Source: SKHV01 sp963678565 (GTDB lineage Bacteria > Bacteroidota > Bacteroidia > Bacteroidales > Prolixibacteraceae). Taken from it: a stretch of 64,000 bases of DNA. Shown one piece after another: positions 52,423-61,016 of the stretch. The notes beneath the pieces were generated by a model. It saw only the letters and a program-made list of their open reading frames with translations. It had not been told where the DNA came from and made no database searches. The translations under genes were made by a program, and so were the position numbers. Numbering within the stretch: the stretch's first letter is position 1; each line of letters starts with the position of its first letter. The stretch lies in the NCBI GenBank assembly GCA_963678565.1, contig OY782875.1, positions 1,364,001-1,428,000 of the forward strand, given 5' to 3'.

Positions 52423-54243
52423 ATGAAAGGATTGTTTACTCTTTTAAAAAGATTCGTTGCTCCATACCGGAACTGGATCGTTTTAAATGTAATTTTCAAT
52501 ATTTTGGGAGCTCTGTTTGGGGCCTTCTCATTTTTAGCTTTAAGTCCAATACTTGGTATCCTTTTCGGGACACAGGATTTGGTCTACGAAAAAGTACCAC
52601 TAGAACTTTCAATAGACTCAATTAAAAATAACTTGTTCTATTTAATGAGTGATATTATTGAGCAGCGAGGTGCCTTAAAAGCGCTCTATTTTATTGGAAT
52701 TTTTATGATTGTGATGGTCTTTCTTAAAGTTGGATTTTCCTACTTAGCAAGCTATACCATGGTGCCACTTAGAAATGGCGTGGTTCGCGATATTCGCAAG
52801 AAAATTTACAAGAAATTGTTGAGTCTTCCAATCGGATATTATTCAGAGGAACGTAAGGGCGATATCATGGCAAGAGTTACAGGCGATGTTTCTGAAATTG
52901 AAAATTCAATTATGAATTCGCTTGAAATGTTCTTCAAGAACCCAATTTTGATTACGGTATTCTTGGTGGTTATGGTTTCAATGAGTTGGTCTCTAACGCT
53001 GTTTGTATTTGCCATGCTGCCTATTGCTGGTTTTATTACCGGGCGAATTGGACGATCGCTGAAAAAGCCATCTCGTAAAGGACAAGATAAAATGGGTGAG
53101 GTGCTAAGTACCATTGAGGAGTCGCTTTCAGGACTTCCGATTATAAAAGCATTTGTTGCCGAAAAGAAAATGAACAAGCGCTTTGATACCGAGGTCGATG
53201 AATATTATCGGGTAATGAACAAATTAATGCGTCGAAGATATTTGGCACATCCGGTTAGCGAATTTCTTGGAACTTCTATTATTATCGTTGTTTTATGGTA
53301 TGGTGGAAATTTAATTTTGAATAGTGAAAGTTCTTTGGCTGCCCAAGATTTTATAACTTATTTGGTTTTCTTCTATAGTATTATTAATCCGGCAAAGGCT
53401 TTCTCAACGGCATTTTATAGTGTTGAAAAAGGTTTGGCATCGATGGATCGGGTTGATAAAATTTTATTGGCAGAAAATTCAATCACAAACTCAAAAACAG
53501 CAATCGATAAAAATTCTTTTGACTCCGAAATTGAATTCCGAAATGTTTCTTTTTCTTATGATGAAAATGTTGTATTGAAGAATATTAATTTAGTAATTAA
53601 AAAGGGACAAACAGTCGCGTTAGTTGGAAAATCGGGAAGTGGTAAAACAACGATTGCCAATTTAATTCCTCGTTTTTGGGATATCGATCAGGGAGAAGTT
53701 TTAATTGATGGCATAAATGTGAAAGAAATGAAACTGGAGCAATTACGTAGTTTGTTGGGCTATGTGAGTCAAGAACCAGTTTTATTTAATGATTCATTTG
53801 AAAACAATATCGCTTTTGGCATTGAAAATTATAATGTAGAAGACGTAATTGAAGCATCAAAAGTGGCAAATGCACACGAATTTATTGCAACAAGTGAGGA
53901 TGGTTATTTTACAAATATTGGTGATAGTGGTGGTAAACTTTCAGGAGGTCAACGTCAACGCTTATCTATTGCACGAGCAGTAATGAAGAATCCACCAATT
54001 ATGATTTTGGATGAAGCAACCTCGGCACTCGATACCGAATCAGAACAATTGGTGCAGGATGCTTTAACCAACTTAATGAGGAATCGTACTTCAATTGTAA
54101 TTGCTCATCGATTATCTACAGTAAAAAATGCAGATTTAATTTGTGTAATGAAAAAGGGAAAGATTGTAGAGCAAGGAACACACGCTGAACTTTTAGAGCA
54201 AAAAGGTCAATTCTATAAACTTCATCAAGCACAGAATTTCTAA
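52423..54243 (+). CDS. MsbA-like ABC exporter (fused permease and ATPase)
   Basis: Half-transporter of 606 residues working as a homodimer. Six membrane helices lie in residues about 15-320, with an RKKIYKKLLSLPIGYYS coupling region. The ATPase domain follows, with Walker A VGKSGSGKTT, the signature LSGGQRQR and Walker B IMILDEATSALD, plus the switch His in IAHRLS. It is likely the lipid A/lipid flippase MsbA, but drug exporters look alike. Single gene with its own terminator. Confidence 0.9.
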   Translation: MKGLFTLLKRFVAPYRNWIVLNVIFNILGALFGAFSFLALSPILGILFGTQDLVYEKVPLELSIDSIKNNLFYLMSDIIEQRGALKALYFIGIFMIVMVFLKVGFSYLASYTMVPLRNGVVRDIRKKIYKKLLSLPIGYYSEERKGDIMARVTGDVSEIENSIMNSLEMFFKNPILITVFLVVMVSMSWSLTLFVFAMLPIAGFITGRIGRSLKKPSRKGQDKMGEVLSTIEESLSGLPIIKAFVAEKKMNKRFDTEVDEYYRVMNKLMRRRYLAHPVSEFLGTSIIIVVLWYGGNLILNSESSLAAQDFITYLVFFYSIINPAKAFSTAFYSVEKGLASMDRVDKILLAENSITNSKTAIDKNSFDSEIEFRNVSFSYDENVVLKNINLVIKKGQTVALVGKSGSGKTTIANLIPRFWDIDQGEVLIDGINVKEMKLEQLRSLLGYVSQEPVLFNDSFENNIAFGIENYNVEDVIEASKVANAHEFIATSEDGYFTNIGDSGGKLSGGQRQRLSIARAVMKNPPIMILDEATSALDTESEQLVQDALTNLMRNRTSIVIAHRLSTVKNADLICVMKKGKIVEQGTHAELLEQKGQFYKLHQAQNF

Positions 54244-54249
54244 AACATA

Positions 54250-54282
54250 AAAAGGGACAACAATTAAGTTGTCCCTTTTATT
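54250..54282. terminator. terminator after the ABC exporter
   Basis: AAAAGGGACAAC (54250-54261) and GTTGTCCCTTTT (54268-54279) form a perfect 12-bp stem with a 6-nt loop. It also serves the convergent small gene at 54309. Confidence 0.88.
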
Positions 54283-54308
54283 TAAATATTATTTACCTTT
54301 TTCAGAGA

Positions 54309-54527
54309 TTATTTACCGCAGCAAGTTGATTTCTTTTCACCTGAGCATTCTTTAGCATCAGATTTTTTAGCTTTCTTAGTCTTTTTCTTTGATTTTTTCT
54401 CCTTTTTATCGTTATCATTCACTGGTAACTCAACAGTGTTATTTGAATTTACTGCAGATACAATTGATGGAGCAAACATTGCTACTGAAAATACTAGTAA
54501 TACTGATAAAATTAATTGCTTCTTCAT
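54309..54527 (-). CDS. small secreted Lys-rich, Cys-tailed protein
   Basis: A 72-residue protein with a signal peptide (about 1-25, ending SIVSA), a Lys-rich low-complexity stretch (about residues 41-58), and a short tail with Cys 61, 69 and 70 (ECSGEKKSTCCGK). I know no family for it. The layout (signal, Lys/Ala-rich linker, Cys-Gly motifs) resembles the precursor-like protein at 60474-60911, although EGKCG itself is absent. It is divergent from the histidine kinase gene, 141 nt away, whose sensor domain is Cys-rich. Confidence 0.72.
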   Translation of the reverse strand: MKKQLILSVLLVFSVAMFAPSIVSAVNSNNTVELPVNDNDKKEKKSKKKTKKAKKSDAKECSGEKKSTCCGK

Positions 54528-54668
54528 AACTAAATTAAAATTTAATGAGATTATTATATAGGATAAATATATCTCAATTTTATATTCGTTGTTGTTAATG
54601 TGATGTTAAAACATTATATGACAGCTAATTTCAACTAAATTTAACGATTATTTGATTAATTTAAAATC

Positions 54669-55907
54669 GTGAAGAAGTTCAATTCTAATAAATTATTGGT
54701 CCCGTTTACATTTTTAGCGTTAGTTGTTTTATTAACAACTCAAGTGATTTGGTTGCTTGAAACAGCTCGCTACGAACAAAAATATTTTAATAAGCGAGTA
54801 GACAGAGCACTGACTGAAGCAGGAGAGGAAATTGCCAATCGTGCTCCCGATTGTAATTCTATGATGAATTACTTGTGTGGTAAGAAATGCAAAGAGGAAG
54901 AGAAGAATGCAACTATTGCAGAGATTGACAGTATTGTACACTCAAAGTTTTCAAAGTATAGAATTGAAATTGAATACAATTTTGAAATCATTGGCGATAG
55001 TCTTACTCAGGCAGCTTATGGCGATTGCAAAACTTGTTTCTTACAAAATTTAAATGGAGTTTTGGAGGAAGAAGGAGTACAGCTGCATGTTATTTTTCCA
55101 AATAAGAAAGAGTTTGTTCTGGCACAATTAAAGGGGATTTTCTTGATTGCGTTTTTAGCTTTGTTTTTTGTGGCAATCTCTTTTTACATCACTTTTAAAT
55201 TATTTAATAGACAACGGAAATTGTTACAAACTACTTCCGATTTTATAAATAATATGGTGCATGAATTTCAAACTCCAATTTCGAACATTAAGTTGGCAAC
55301 TAACCTGATTCGAAAACATACAGAACAGGAAAATCCGAAGTTGACTGAATATGCAGGAATCATTTTAAAAGAAAACAAAAAATTACTCAGCCATGTTAAT
55401 GATATATTGAATGTAGCCGAAAATGGTAGGAACTCTATGGAATTCCAAACTATTGATATGCATGAGCTGATAAAATATACAATCGATGATTTTGATTATC
55501 GAATTGAAGGATTAAACGGTAAAATTGAGACCAATTTACAAGCCACCAATTGTTTGTTAGAAGGTTCGAGAAATCATTTTAACCATGTGCTTTCGAATTT
55601 AATAGATAATGCCATTAAGTATTCTAAGGATGCACCTTTGGTGACGATCAATACTTATAATAAAGATTCGAAATTATTTATCGAAGTAATTGATAATGGC
55701 ATTGGAATTGGAAAACAGAATATCTCTCGAATTTTTGATCAATATTACCGCGTATCTACCGGCGATGTGCATGATGTAAAGGGTTTTGGACTTGGATTAA
55801 CTTATATAAAGAAAATCGTTGAGTTCTACAATGGGAAGATTAAAGTAACTAGTCAGCTTGGTAAGGGATCTACATTTTGCATCATTTTTAAGAATAAAGA
55901 TGAATAA
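54669..55907 (+). CDS. sensor histidine kinase with Cys-rich periplasmic domain
   Basis: Two membrane helices (about 9-30 and 155-177) bracket a ~125-residue sensor domain holding five cysteines: 62, 70 and 74 (DCNSMMNYLCGKKC), 120 and 123 (CKTC). The cytoplasmic part has the H-box VHEFQTPISNI (His 198), the N-box NHVLSNLIDNAIKYS and the G-boxes DNGIGIG and GFGLGLTY. The start is a GTG. The cysteines could bind a metal or sense redox state; this is inference. The response regulator follows 12 nt downstream. Confidence 0.92.
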   Translation: MKKFNSNKLLVPFTFLALVVLLTTQVIWLLETARYEQKYFNKRVDRALTEAGEEIANRAPDCNSMMNYLCGKKCKEEEKNATIAEIDSIVHSKFSKYRIEIEYNFEIIGDSLTQAAYGDCKTCFLQNLNGVLEEEGVQLHVIFPNKKEFVLAQLKGIFLIAFLALFFVAISFYITFKLFNRQRKLLQTTSDFINNMVHEFQTPISNIKLATNLIRKHTEQENPKLTEYAGIILKENKKLLSHVNDILNVAENGRNSMEFQTIDMHELIKYTIDDFDYRIEGLNGKIETNLQATNCLLEGSRNHFNHVLSNLIDNAIKYSKDAPLVTINTYNKDSKLFIEVIDNGIGIGKQNISRIFDQYYRVSTGDVHDVKGFGLGLTYIKKIVEFYNGKIKVTSQLGKGSTFCIIFKNKDE

Positions 55908-55919
55908 AAAGCAAGAAAG

Positions 55920-56618
55920 ATGAAAAGCAGAATAAAAATATTATTGGTTGAAGACGACAGAAGTTTAGGATTTTTGTTGGTTGATTTTTTGGAATCTGAA
56001 AAGTTTGAAGTTGTTTTAGTAAGCGATGGCGAAGAAGCTTTTAAAATTTTTAAAAACGAAGAATTTGATTTCTGTATTTTTGATGTAATGTTACCGGGGA
56101 TCGATGGATTTAATTTGGCAAAGCGGGTACGAGCCGAAAATAAAACCGTTCCTATTATCTTTCTTACGGCCCGTGGAATGAAGAATGATAAATTAAAAGG
56201 ATTTGATATCGGAGTTGACGATTACATTACCAAACCGTTTGATGAAGAAGAGTTAGTAGCTCGTATACATTCTATTTTAAACCGCTATCAACATGTCCCT
56301 GACGAGCCGGTCAAAAAGGATTTTTATAAAATCGGTAATTACAGTTTCGATTACAACAATCAACTTTTAACAATTAATGAACAAGAGCGTCGACTTACCA
56401 AAAAAGAAAATGATGTATTGCGCATGCTTTGCTTAATCCCTGGCGAAATTGTTAAACGAGATGATATTTTGCTTTCAATTTGGGGCGATAACGACTACTT
56501 TAATGGCCGAAGTTTAGATGTATTTATTACCAAGCTGCGCAAATATTTGGCAGAAGATGATGGAGTGCAAATCATCAATGTTCCTAAGGTAGGTTACATT
56601 CTAGAGTTGAAGGAATAA
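55920..56618 (+). CDS. OmpR-family response regulator
   Basis: Receiver domain (residues about 5-118) with the acidic pair EDD, phosphoacceptor Asp in IFDVMLPG and the Lys in FDEEELVA-adjacent ITKPF; then a winged-helix DNA-binding domain (about 135-230) with LTKKENDVLRMLC and RSLDVFITKLRKYL. 232 residues. It is the partner of the upstream kinase. Likely targets include the divergent small gene at 54309, but no binding site can be assigned by eye. Confidence 0.95.
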   Translation: MKSRIKILLVEDDRSLGFLLVDFLESEKFEVVLVSDGEEAFKIFKNEEFDFCIFDVMLPGIDGFNLAKRVRAENKTVPIIFLTARGMKNDKLKGFDIGVDDYITKPFDEEELVARIHSILNRYQHVPDEPVKKDFYKIGNYSFDYNNQLLTINEQERRLTKKENDVLRMLCLIPGEIVKRDDILLSIWGDNDYFNGRSLDVFITKLRKYLAEDDGVQIINVPKVGYILELKE

Positions 56619-56620
56619 AA

Positions 56621-56646
56621 AAATCCCGACAATTCAGTCGAGATTT
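56621..56646. terminator. terminator between the response regulator and gltX
   Basis: AAATCCCGAC pairs with GTCGAGATTT with one mismatch and a 6-nt loop; convergent genes share it. Confidence 0.7.
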
Positions 56647-56671
56647 CTATCACATATTATTGATTTTATCT

Positions 56672-58198
56672 TTATCGTTTAATATTGGCAACCCCATTTT
56701 TTATTCGTGCTATGGTGGCTTCTTTTCCAATCATTTCGCATATTTCAAATAAATCGGCTCCTAATCCAGCGCCCACAATACACAAACGAAAAGCATTCAT
56801 AATAACTCCGAATCCCCATTCTTTTGAATTAACAAATTCTGAAAAATCGGCTTTAACTTCTTCTGCAATCCAGTTGCCCGAATAGTTTTCCAAAAACTCA
56901 GCAATTTCGCTCATCATGTTTGGAACTTCACCTTTCCAACGCTTTTTAACCGTTTTTTTATCGTATTCGCTTGGGGCTTGAAAAAAGTAATAGCCTTGTT
57001 CCCAAATGTCTTCAATAAAGGTGGCTCGTTCTTTCAGCATACCAACTACTTTCTCAGTATATGCAGATTCGCAATCAATTCCTTTTTCATTTAGAATGTT
57101 CTGAAAGTTTTCTGCAAGTTCAGAGTCAGGTTTGTTAATCATGTATTGATGATTAAACCACTTGGTTTTTTCAGGATCAAACTTCGAACCCGATTTTCCA
57201 ACTTTGCCCAAGTCGAAAGATTTTTGAAGTTCTTCCATGCTGAAAATTTCCTGCTCTGTACCTGGGCTCCATCCCAATAGTGCCAACATGTTTACAAATG
57301 CATCGGCAAAATATCCATCCTCGCGATAACCAGAAGCAATTTCGCCCGTTTTAGGATCGGTCCATTGCAACGGAAATACCGGGAATCCCATTTTATCTCC
57401 ATCACGCTTGCTTAATTTTCCTTTTCCAACTGGTTTTAAAATTAATGGCAAGTGTGCAAATGAAGGTTTATTCCAACCAAATTTTTCATAAAGAAGTACA
57501 TGTAATGGCATCGATGGCAACCATTCTTCCCCTCGAATTACATGAGTAATTCGCATTAAGTGGTCGTCAACCACATTCGCTAAATGATAAGTTGGCATTC
57601 CATCTGATTTAAATAGAATTTTATCGTCCAACTGATCGGTATTGAAAGTAACTTTTCCGCGAACAATATCTTCGTCGGAAACATTTACATCTACTGGCAT
57701 TTTAAAACGAATCACAAATTTTTCGTCCGAGCTCAATAGCTTTTCCACTTCTGTGGCAGACATTGCTAAAGAGTTTCTCAAAGAATTTCTGCTTGCTGAG
57801 TTGTAGGTGAAAGTTTCCCCTTTTGCTTCGTATTCAGCACGAATAGCATTCAATTCATCTGCGGTATCGAAAGCAAAGTAGGCATTACCCGATTCGATTA
57901 ACTGAAATGCAAAATCTTTGTAAATTGATTTTCTTTCAGATTGTCGGTAAGGTCCGAATTCTCCACCTTCTTTTATTCCTTCATCTATTTTGATTCCACT
58001 CCAGGCTAACGATTCCATAATGTATTCCTCGGCGCCTGAAACATAACGGGTTTGATCGGTATCTTCAATTCTTAAAATAAAATCTCCGCCATGTTTTTTT
58101 GCAAACAAATAATTAAACAGTGCAGTGCGTACACCTCCAATATGTAGTGGTCCGGTTGGACTTGGGGCAAATCTTACTCTTACCTTTTGATTCGACAT
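56672..58198 (-). CDS. gltX: glutamyl-tRNA synthetase
   Basis: Charges tRNA-Glu. Class I motifs are present: PSPTGPLHIGGVRTALFNYLFAKK (HIGH region) near the N-terminus and KLSKRDGDKMG (KMSKS-type). 508 residues is full length. Promoter at 58239-58270. Confidence 0.96.
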   Translation of the reverse strand: MSNQKVRVRFAPSPTGPLHIGGVRTALFNYLFAKKHGGDFILRIEDTDQTRYVSGAEEYIMESLAWSGIKIDEGIKEGGEFGPYRQSERKSIYKDFAFQLIESGNAYFAFDTADELNAIRAEYEAKGETFTYNSASRNSLRNSLAMSATEVEKLLSSDEKFVIRFKMPVDVNVSDEDIVRGKVTFNTDQLDDKILFKSDGMPTYHLANVVDDHLMRITHVIRGEEWLPSMPLHVLLYEKFGWNKPSFAHLPLILKPVGKGKLSKRDGDKMGFPVFPLQWTDPKTGEIASGYREDGYFADAFVNMLALLGWSPGTEQEIFSMEELQKSFDLGKVGKSGSKFDPEKTKWFNHQYMINKPDSELAENFQNILNEKGIDCESAYTEKVVGMLKERATFIEDIWEQGYYFFQAPSEYDKKTVKKRWKGEVPNMMSEIAEFLENYSGNWIAEEVKADFSEFVNSKEWGFGVIMNAFRLCIVGAGLGADLFEICEMIGKEATIARIKNGVANIKR

Positions 58199-58238
58199 TT
58201 CGTATACCTTTATTTAAGCATTTATCTTAATTTCAGCG

Positions 58239-58270
58239 CAAATATACGCTTTCAAAAAAAGTACAACAAA
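58239..58270 (-). promoter_or_regulatory. promoter of gltX
   Basis: On the minus strand TTTG (58270-58267), a 20-nt spacer and a perfect TATATTTG (58246-58239), 41 nt before the ATG: one of the best matches to the Bacteroidota promoter in the window. Confidence 0.8.
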
Positions 58271-58296
58271 CGATCGGAATAGATTGATTGAATTTC

Positions 58297-58746
58297 TTAT
58301 TTATTATTTGGAAATCTTTTTCTGATGAGTTTATCAATACTAAATTTTCCGGCACCATAAACTACTAAAGTTAACAACATAAGCAGGTAATAAAGAGGAA
58401 TTTCAAATCCATTATCGCTGGCATTAAATCCATTTTCCCAATGCAAGCCAGTAATTGCTACAATCATAACAATCATCAATGGGATGGATATTAAACGGGT
58501 GCCCAAACCGAGGGCAAGTAAAACAACTCCTGCAAGCTCTGTTCCGGTTGCCAAGTATGCGTTGAGGTAGGGAAGTGGGTAATTCATACTTTCAAACCAC
58601 TGTCCGATTCCATTCACATCTTTTAATTTTGAAATTGCAGGATTGTAAAATCCATAGGCCAAGATGAGTCTAATAAACAGTAGTACAAAATGTCTTAAAT
58701 ATTTCGACTTGCCCTTTAGGTATTCGTAGTATTGGATAATTTTCAT
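58297..58746 (-). CDS. DoxX-family membrane protein (HvfD-like position)
   Basis: A 149-residue protein with about four membrane helices (near residues 18-35, 60-80, 85-103 and 115-133). It carries the GxGTR-like segment LALGLGTRLISIPL and LILAYGFYNPAISKLKD typical of DoxX. In HvfABCD/bufferin clusters a DoxX protein is the last gene, which is the position here, 22 nt after the DUF2063-like gene. Its function there is unknown; electron transfer at the membrane has been proposed for the family. Confidence 0.85.
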   Translation of the reverse strand: MKIIQYYEYLKGKSKYLRHFVLLFIRLILAYGFYNPAISKLKDVNGIGQWFESMNYPLPYLNAYLATGTELAGVVLLALGLGTRLISIPLMIVMIVAITGLHWENGFNASDNGFEIPLYYLLMLLTLVVYGAGKFSIDKLIRKRFPNNK

Positions 58747-58768
58747 AATATTTTATTTTCGATAGTTT

Positions 58769-59524
58769 CTAAGCAAAACCTAACAAGAAATTTCGCTGTT
58801 TTAAATCTTTAAGGAAAGTTGAAATTTCATTTTCAAAAGCAGCCTCATGATCTATTTTAACGAAATTTTTAATCATTATGATTGCTTTGGAGACTGAGTT
58901 GTTCGCAATGGCACACGCTTCCAATATAAAAGTATAAGTTGCCGGAAGTTCAATAAATTGTACTTTTCCTGTTTCCTTTTCTCGATAAATCAATAGAAAA
59001 TAGTTGTCTGGTTCTTTATTTAATTCGTTTGGTTTAGTTTTAAAAACTGGGTATTTAAATTGAATAATTTTGAATTCTGGATTAAAAACTAACTGCGTAT
59101 TTTTCCAATCGCCAGAACTTCTGTATTCCGGAATTGGCAGATCTTCCATCATGTAAAGTTCAATTTCAATCCATTCGAAATAAAGTAATTCTTCGAGATA
59201 AGGGATGTTATATTTAAAAGCCAAATTCTGTTCTACTACAAATTCATAGAACTCAAATGGAAGTTTCCAAATTTGGTTGGTTTGTGCTTTATGATGCTCA
59301 AAAAAATGTTGAACGAGCTTTTTCCAAACCAATGATGGTAAGTATTTGTAACTAATCGGAAAAGAAGTAATTAAATTATCTTCAAAAATATTGAAAATTA
59401 AACGTCGGTATTGTTTTGCTCGCTCCGGAATTATTCCCGGAAGATTGATCTCATTTTTATTTCGACAATATGCTGCAAATTCAGATTGGATATTTTCAGT
59501 TTCTTTAGATAATAACATGCTCAA
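58769..59524 (-). CDS. DUF2063-type MNIO partner protein (HvfC-like)
   Basis: Residues about 10-100 match the pattern of the DUF2063 N-terminal domain (RAKQYRRLIFNIFEDNLITSFPISYKYLPSLVWKKLVQHFFEHH). This domain is annotated as putative DNA binding, but in RiPP clusters it is the partner that binds the precursor and the iron oxidase. The C-terminal half (about 140-245) is a divergent beta-rich domain. 251 residues. Its start overlaps the end of the MNIO gene by 20 nt, so the two are translated together. Confidence 0.82.
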   Translation of the reverse strand: MSMLLSKETENIQSEFAAYCRNKNEINLPGIIPERAKQYRRLIFNIFEDNLITSFPISYKYLPSLVWKKLVQHFFEHHKAQTNQIWKLPFEFYEFVVEQNLAFKYNIPYLEELLYFEWIEIELYMMEDLPIPEYRSSGDWKNTQLVFNPEFKIIQFKYPVFKTKPNELNKEPDNYFLLIYREKETGKVQFIELPATYTFILEACAIANNSVSKAIIMIKNFVKIDHEAAFENEISTFLKDLKQRNFLLGFA

Positions 59525-60338
59525 CCTCCCAGTTTTTGTGCGTTATTTTTCTTAATCGGTTCATCTCAATATTCAAAGTTTTTAATTCTGGAATATTAAA
59601 ATCGCGTTCCAATAAAACCGGTACAGGCTGCATTAAGCTGCTTGTGTATTCGAATAAATCATAAACCGGATCTATAATATCTTCGCCATGTGTGTCAATA
59701 ATTAAATCTTCAGAAACTTTTGTATGCCCTGCAATATGAATGTAAGCGATCCGATCGAGTGGCATGTCTTTTATAAAATCATTTGCGTCGTAATTGTGGT
59801 TGAAGGCATTTACATACACATTATTCACGTCTAGCAATAAATTGCAGTTAGCTTCTTCAACAATGGTTTTAATAAATGTTGCTTCGTCCATTTCGGCAGC
59901 AACAGGAGTATAGTACGACACATTTTCAATAGCTATTTTTCGTTCAAGAACTTCCTGAACAAGTTGAATACGTTTAACGATATGCCGAATTGCATCTTCT
60001 CGAAACGGAATCGGTAAAAGGTCGAATAAATGTGCATTATCACATTTCGAATAACTCAAGTGCTCTGAATAAATATCGACTTTATAGGTATCTAAAAAGA
60101 TTTTTACATTTTTTAAAAAGTCGAAATCTAATTCATCAGGACTCCCAATAGAAAGAGATAAACCATGGGTTGTGATAGGATACTTTTCAGCCACTTCATT
60201 TAATGTTTTTTTCCAAAAGCCTCCAATATTCATCCAGTTTTCAGGAGCTAGCTCAATAAAGTCTGCATTGAATTCTTTATTGTTTAAAAATTCATCCGCG
60301 AAATCTCTTCTGTATCCTATTCCTATTTTTGACTTCAT
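59505..60338 (-). CDS. DUF692 multinuclear non-haem iron oxidase (MNIO, HvfB/MbnB-like)
   Basis: A 277-residue TIM-barrel enzyme of the family that includes MbnB of methanobactin synthesis and the HvfB/bufferin maturases, which oxidise Cys residues of precursor peptides. All expected metal ligands can be read: His 58 (THGLSLSIG), His 93 (SEHLSY), Glu 138 (IENVSYY), Asp 170 and Asn 173 (LLLDVNNVYVN), His 201 and His 205 (YIHIAGH), Asp 215 and His 217 (DTHGED), Glu 244 (LLERDFN). It should therefore be catalytically competent. It is transcribed after the precursor gene across a hairpin. The product formed is not predictable; thiooxazole or oxazolone-type Cys modification is the precedent. Confidence 0.93.
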   Translation of the reverse strand: MKSKIGIGYRRDFADEFLNNKEFNADFIELAPENWMNIGGFWKKTLNEVAEKYPITTHGLSLSIGSPDELDFDFLKNVKIFLDTYKVDIYSEHLSYSKCDNAHLFDLLPIPFREDAIRHIVKRIQLVQEVLERKIAIENVSYYTPVAAEMDEATFIKTIVEEANCNLLLDVNNVYVNAFNHNYDANDFIKDMPLDRIAYIHIAGHTKVSEDLIIDTHGEDIIDPVYDLFEYTSSLMQPVPVLLERDFNIPELKTLNIEMNRLRKITHKNWEVEHVII

Positions 60339-60416
60339 ATTTACTTTATTGTCGCTCTATGAAATATAAAAAGAGCAGTTGGTTGGAAATTATACTAAGA
60401 CATTAAATGAAAAATA

Positions 60417-60463
60417 GGATGTCTGAAAAGAAAGATTTCAAATTGCTTTCTTTCAAGACATCC
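60417..60463 (-). terminator. hairpin between the precursor and MNIO genes
   Basis: 18-nt arms (60417-60434 and 60446-60463) pair perfectly over the outer 8 bp (GGATGTCT / AGACATCC) and inner 8 bp, with two mismatches between and an 11-nt loop. A TATTTTTCATTT stretch follows on the minus strand. As a partial terminator or 3' stabiliser it would give much more precursor mRNA than enzyme mRNA, as expected for a RiPP. Confidence 0.7.
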
Positions 60464-60473
60464 AATTGCAATA

Positions 60474-60911
60474 TTATTTACTTTTTCCTTCTCCACATTT
60501 AGCTTCAGTTGCTTTGCTTTCACCGCAGCTTGCTTCAGTAGCTTTACTTTCTGCTTTTTCTGCTTTTTTTGCGGTTTTTGCTTTTGCCTTTTTTGATTTC
60601 TTTTTGTCCTTTTTAGATGTTTTTTTATCATCCTTATCAGCATCGCCGCATTTTCCCTCACCACACTTTGCTTCTTTTGCTTTCGATTCGGTTGCTTTTT
60701 CACCACAACTTGCTTCGAAGTTATTTAGTGGAGTGTTGGTGGTATTTAAGATTTCTGATCTTACCTCAGAACCTGAGCCTAAAGCATTGTATGCTGAGTT
60801 CGATGAAATACTGCTAGATGCCGAAGCACTTAGTGCTGATACACTTAAGAATGTTGCTGCTAAAATTCCATTAGCAATTTTTCTTCCTGATTTTGAATCT
60901 TTGTTGCTCAT
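60474..60911 (-). CDS. candidate RiPP precursor: secreted, Lys-rich, with CGE/EGKCG motifs
   Basis: 145 residues. A signal segment (about 10-32, ILAATFLSVSALSASASS) is followed by a short AYNALGSGSEVRSEIL region, then a low-complexity Lys/Ala/Glu-rich body with five Cys at 69, 83, 88, 129 and 139. They sit in repeated motifs: EASCGEKATE, EAKCGEGKCGD (holding EGKCG at 85-89), then TEASCGESKATE and EAKCGEGK. EGKCG is the motif modified by HvfB in HvfA-type copper-related peptides. The repeat units flank a Lys-rich linker, so the core appears duplicated. Next gene is the MNIO enzyme; ECF sigma genes lie upstream. Modification and metal binding are inferred. Confidence 0.85.
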   Translation of the reverse strand: MSNKDSKSGRKIANGILAATFLSVSALSASASSSISSNSAYNALGSGSEVRSEILNTTNTPLNNFEASCGEKATESKAKEAKCGEGKCGDADKDDKKTSKKDKKKSKKAKAKTAKKAEKAESKATEASCGESKATEAKCGEGKSK

Positions 60912-60968
60912 AATAAAAATTATTTAAAAGTTTAGATAATCTCGCTTTGGAGACATTTCATAACTTTT

Positions 60969-60994
60969 GACGTAGCAACAAATAATTCCTTACA
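60969..60994 (-). promoter_or_regulatory. candidate ECF-sigma promoter of the precursor operon
   Basis: On the minus strand TGTAAG (60994-60989), a 16-nt spacer and CGTC (60972-60969), about 58 nt before the precursor ATG. The CGTC -10 core and a TGTAA-like -35 are common in ECF promoters, and there is no TAnnTTTG here. The sigma factor encoded just upstream is the obvious candidate. Confidence 0.5.
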
Positions 60995-61016
60995 GAAATT
61001 AGGATAAAAAAGTGTT

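Noticed and set aside
60395..60927. Long open frames on both strands over the Cys/Lys-rich precursor gene
   Set aside because: They arise from the low-complexity Lys/Ala/Glu codons of the real gene; only the frame with a signal peptide and CGE motifs makes sense.
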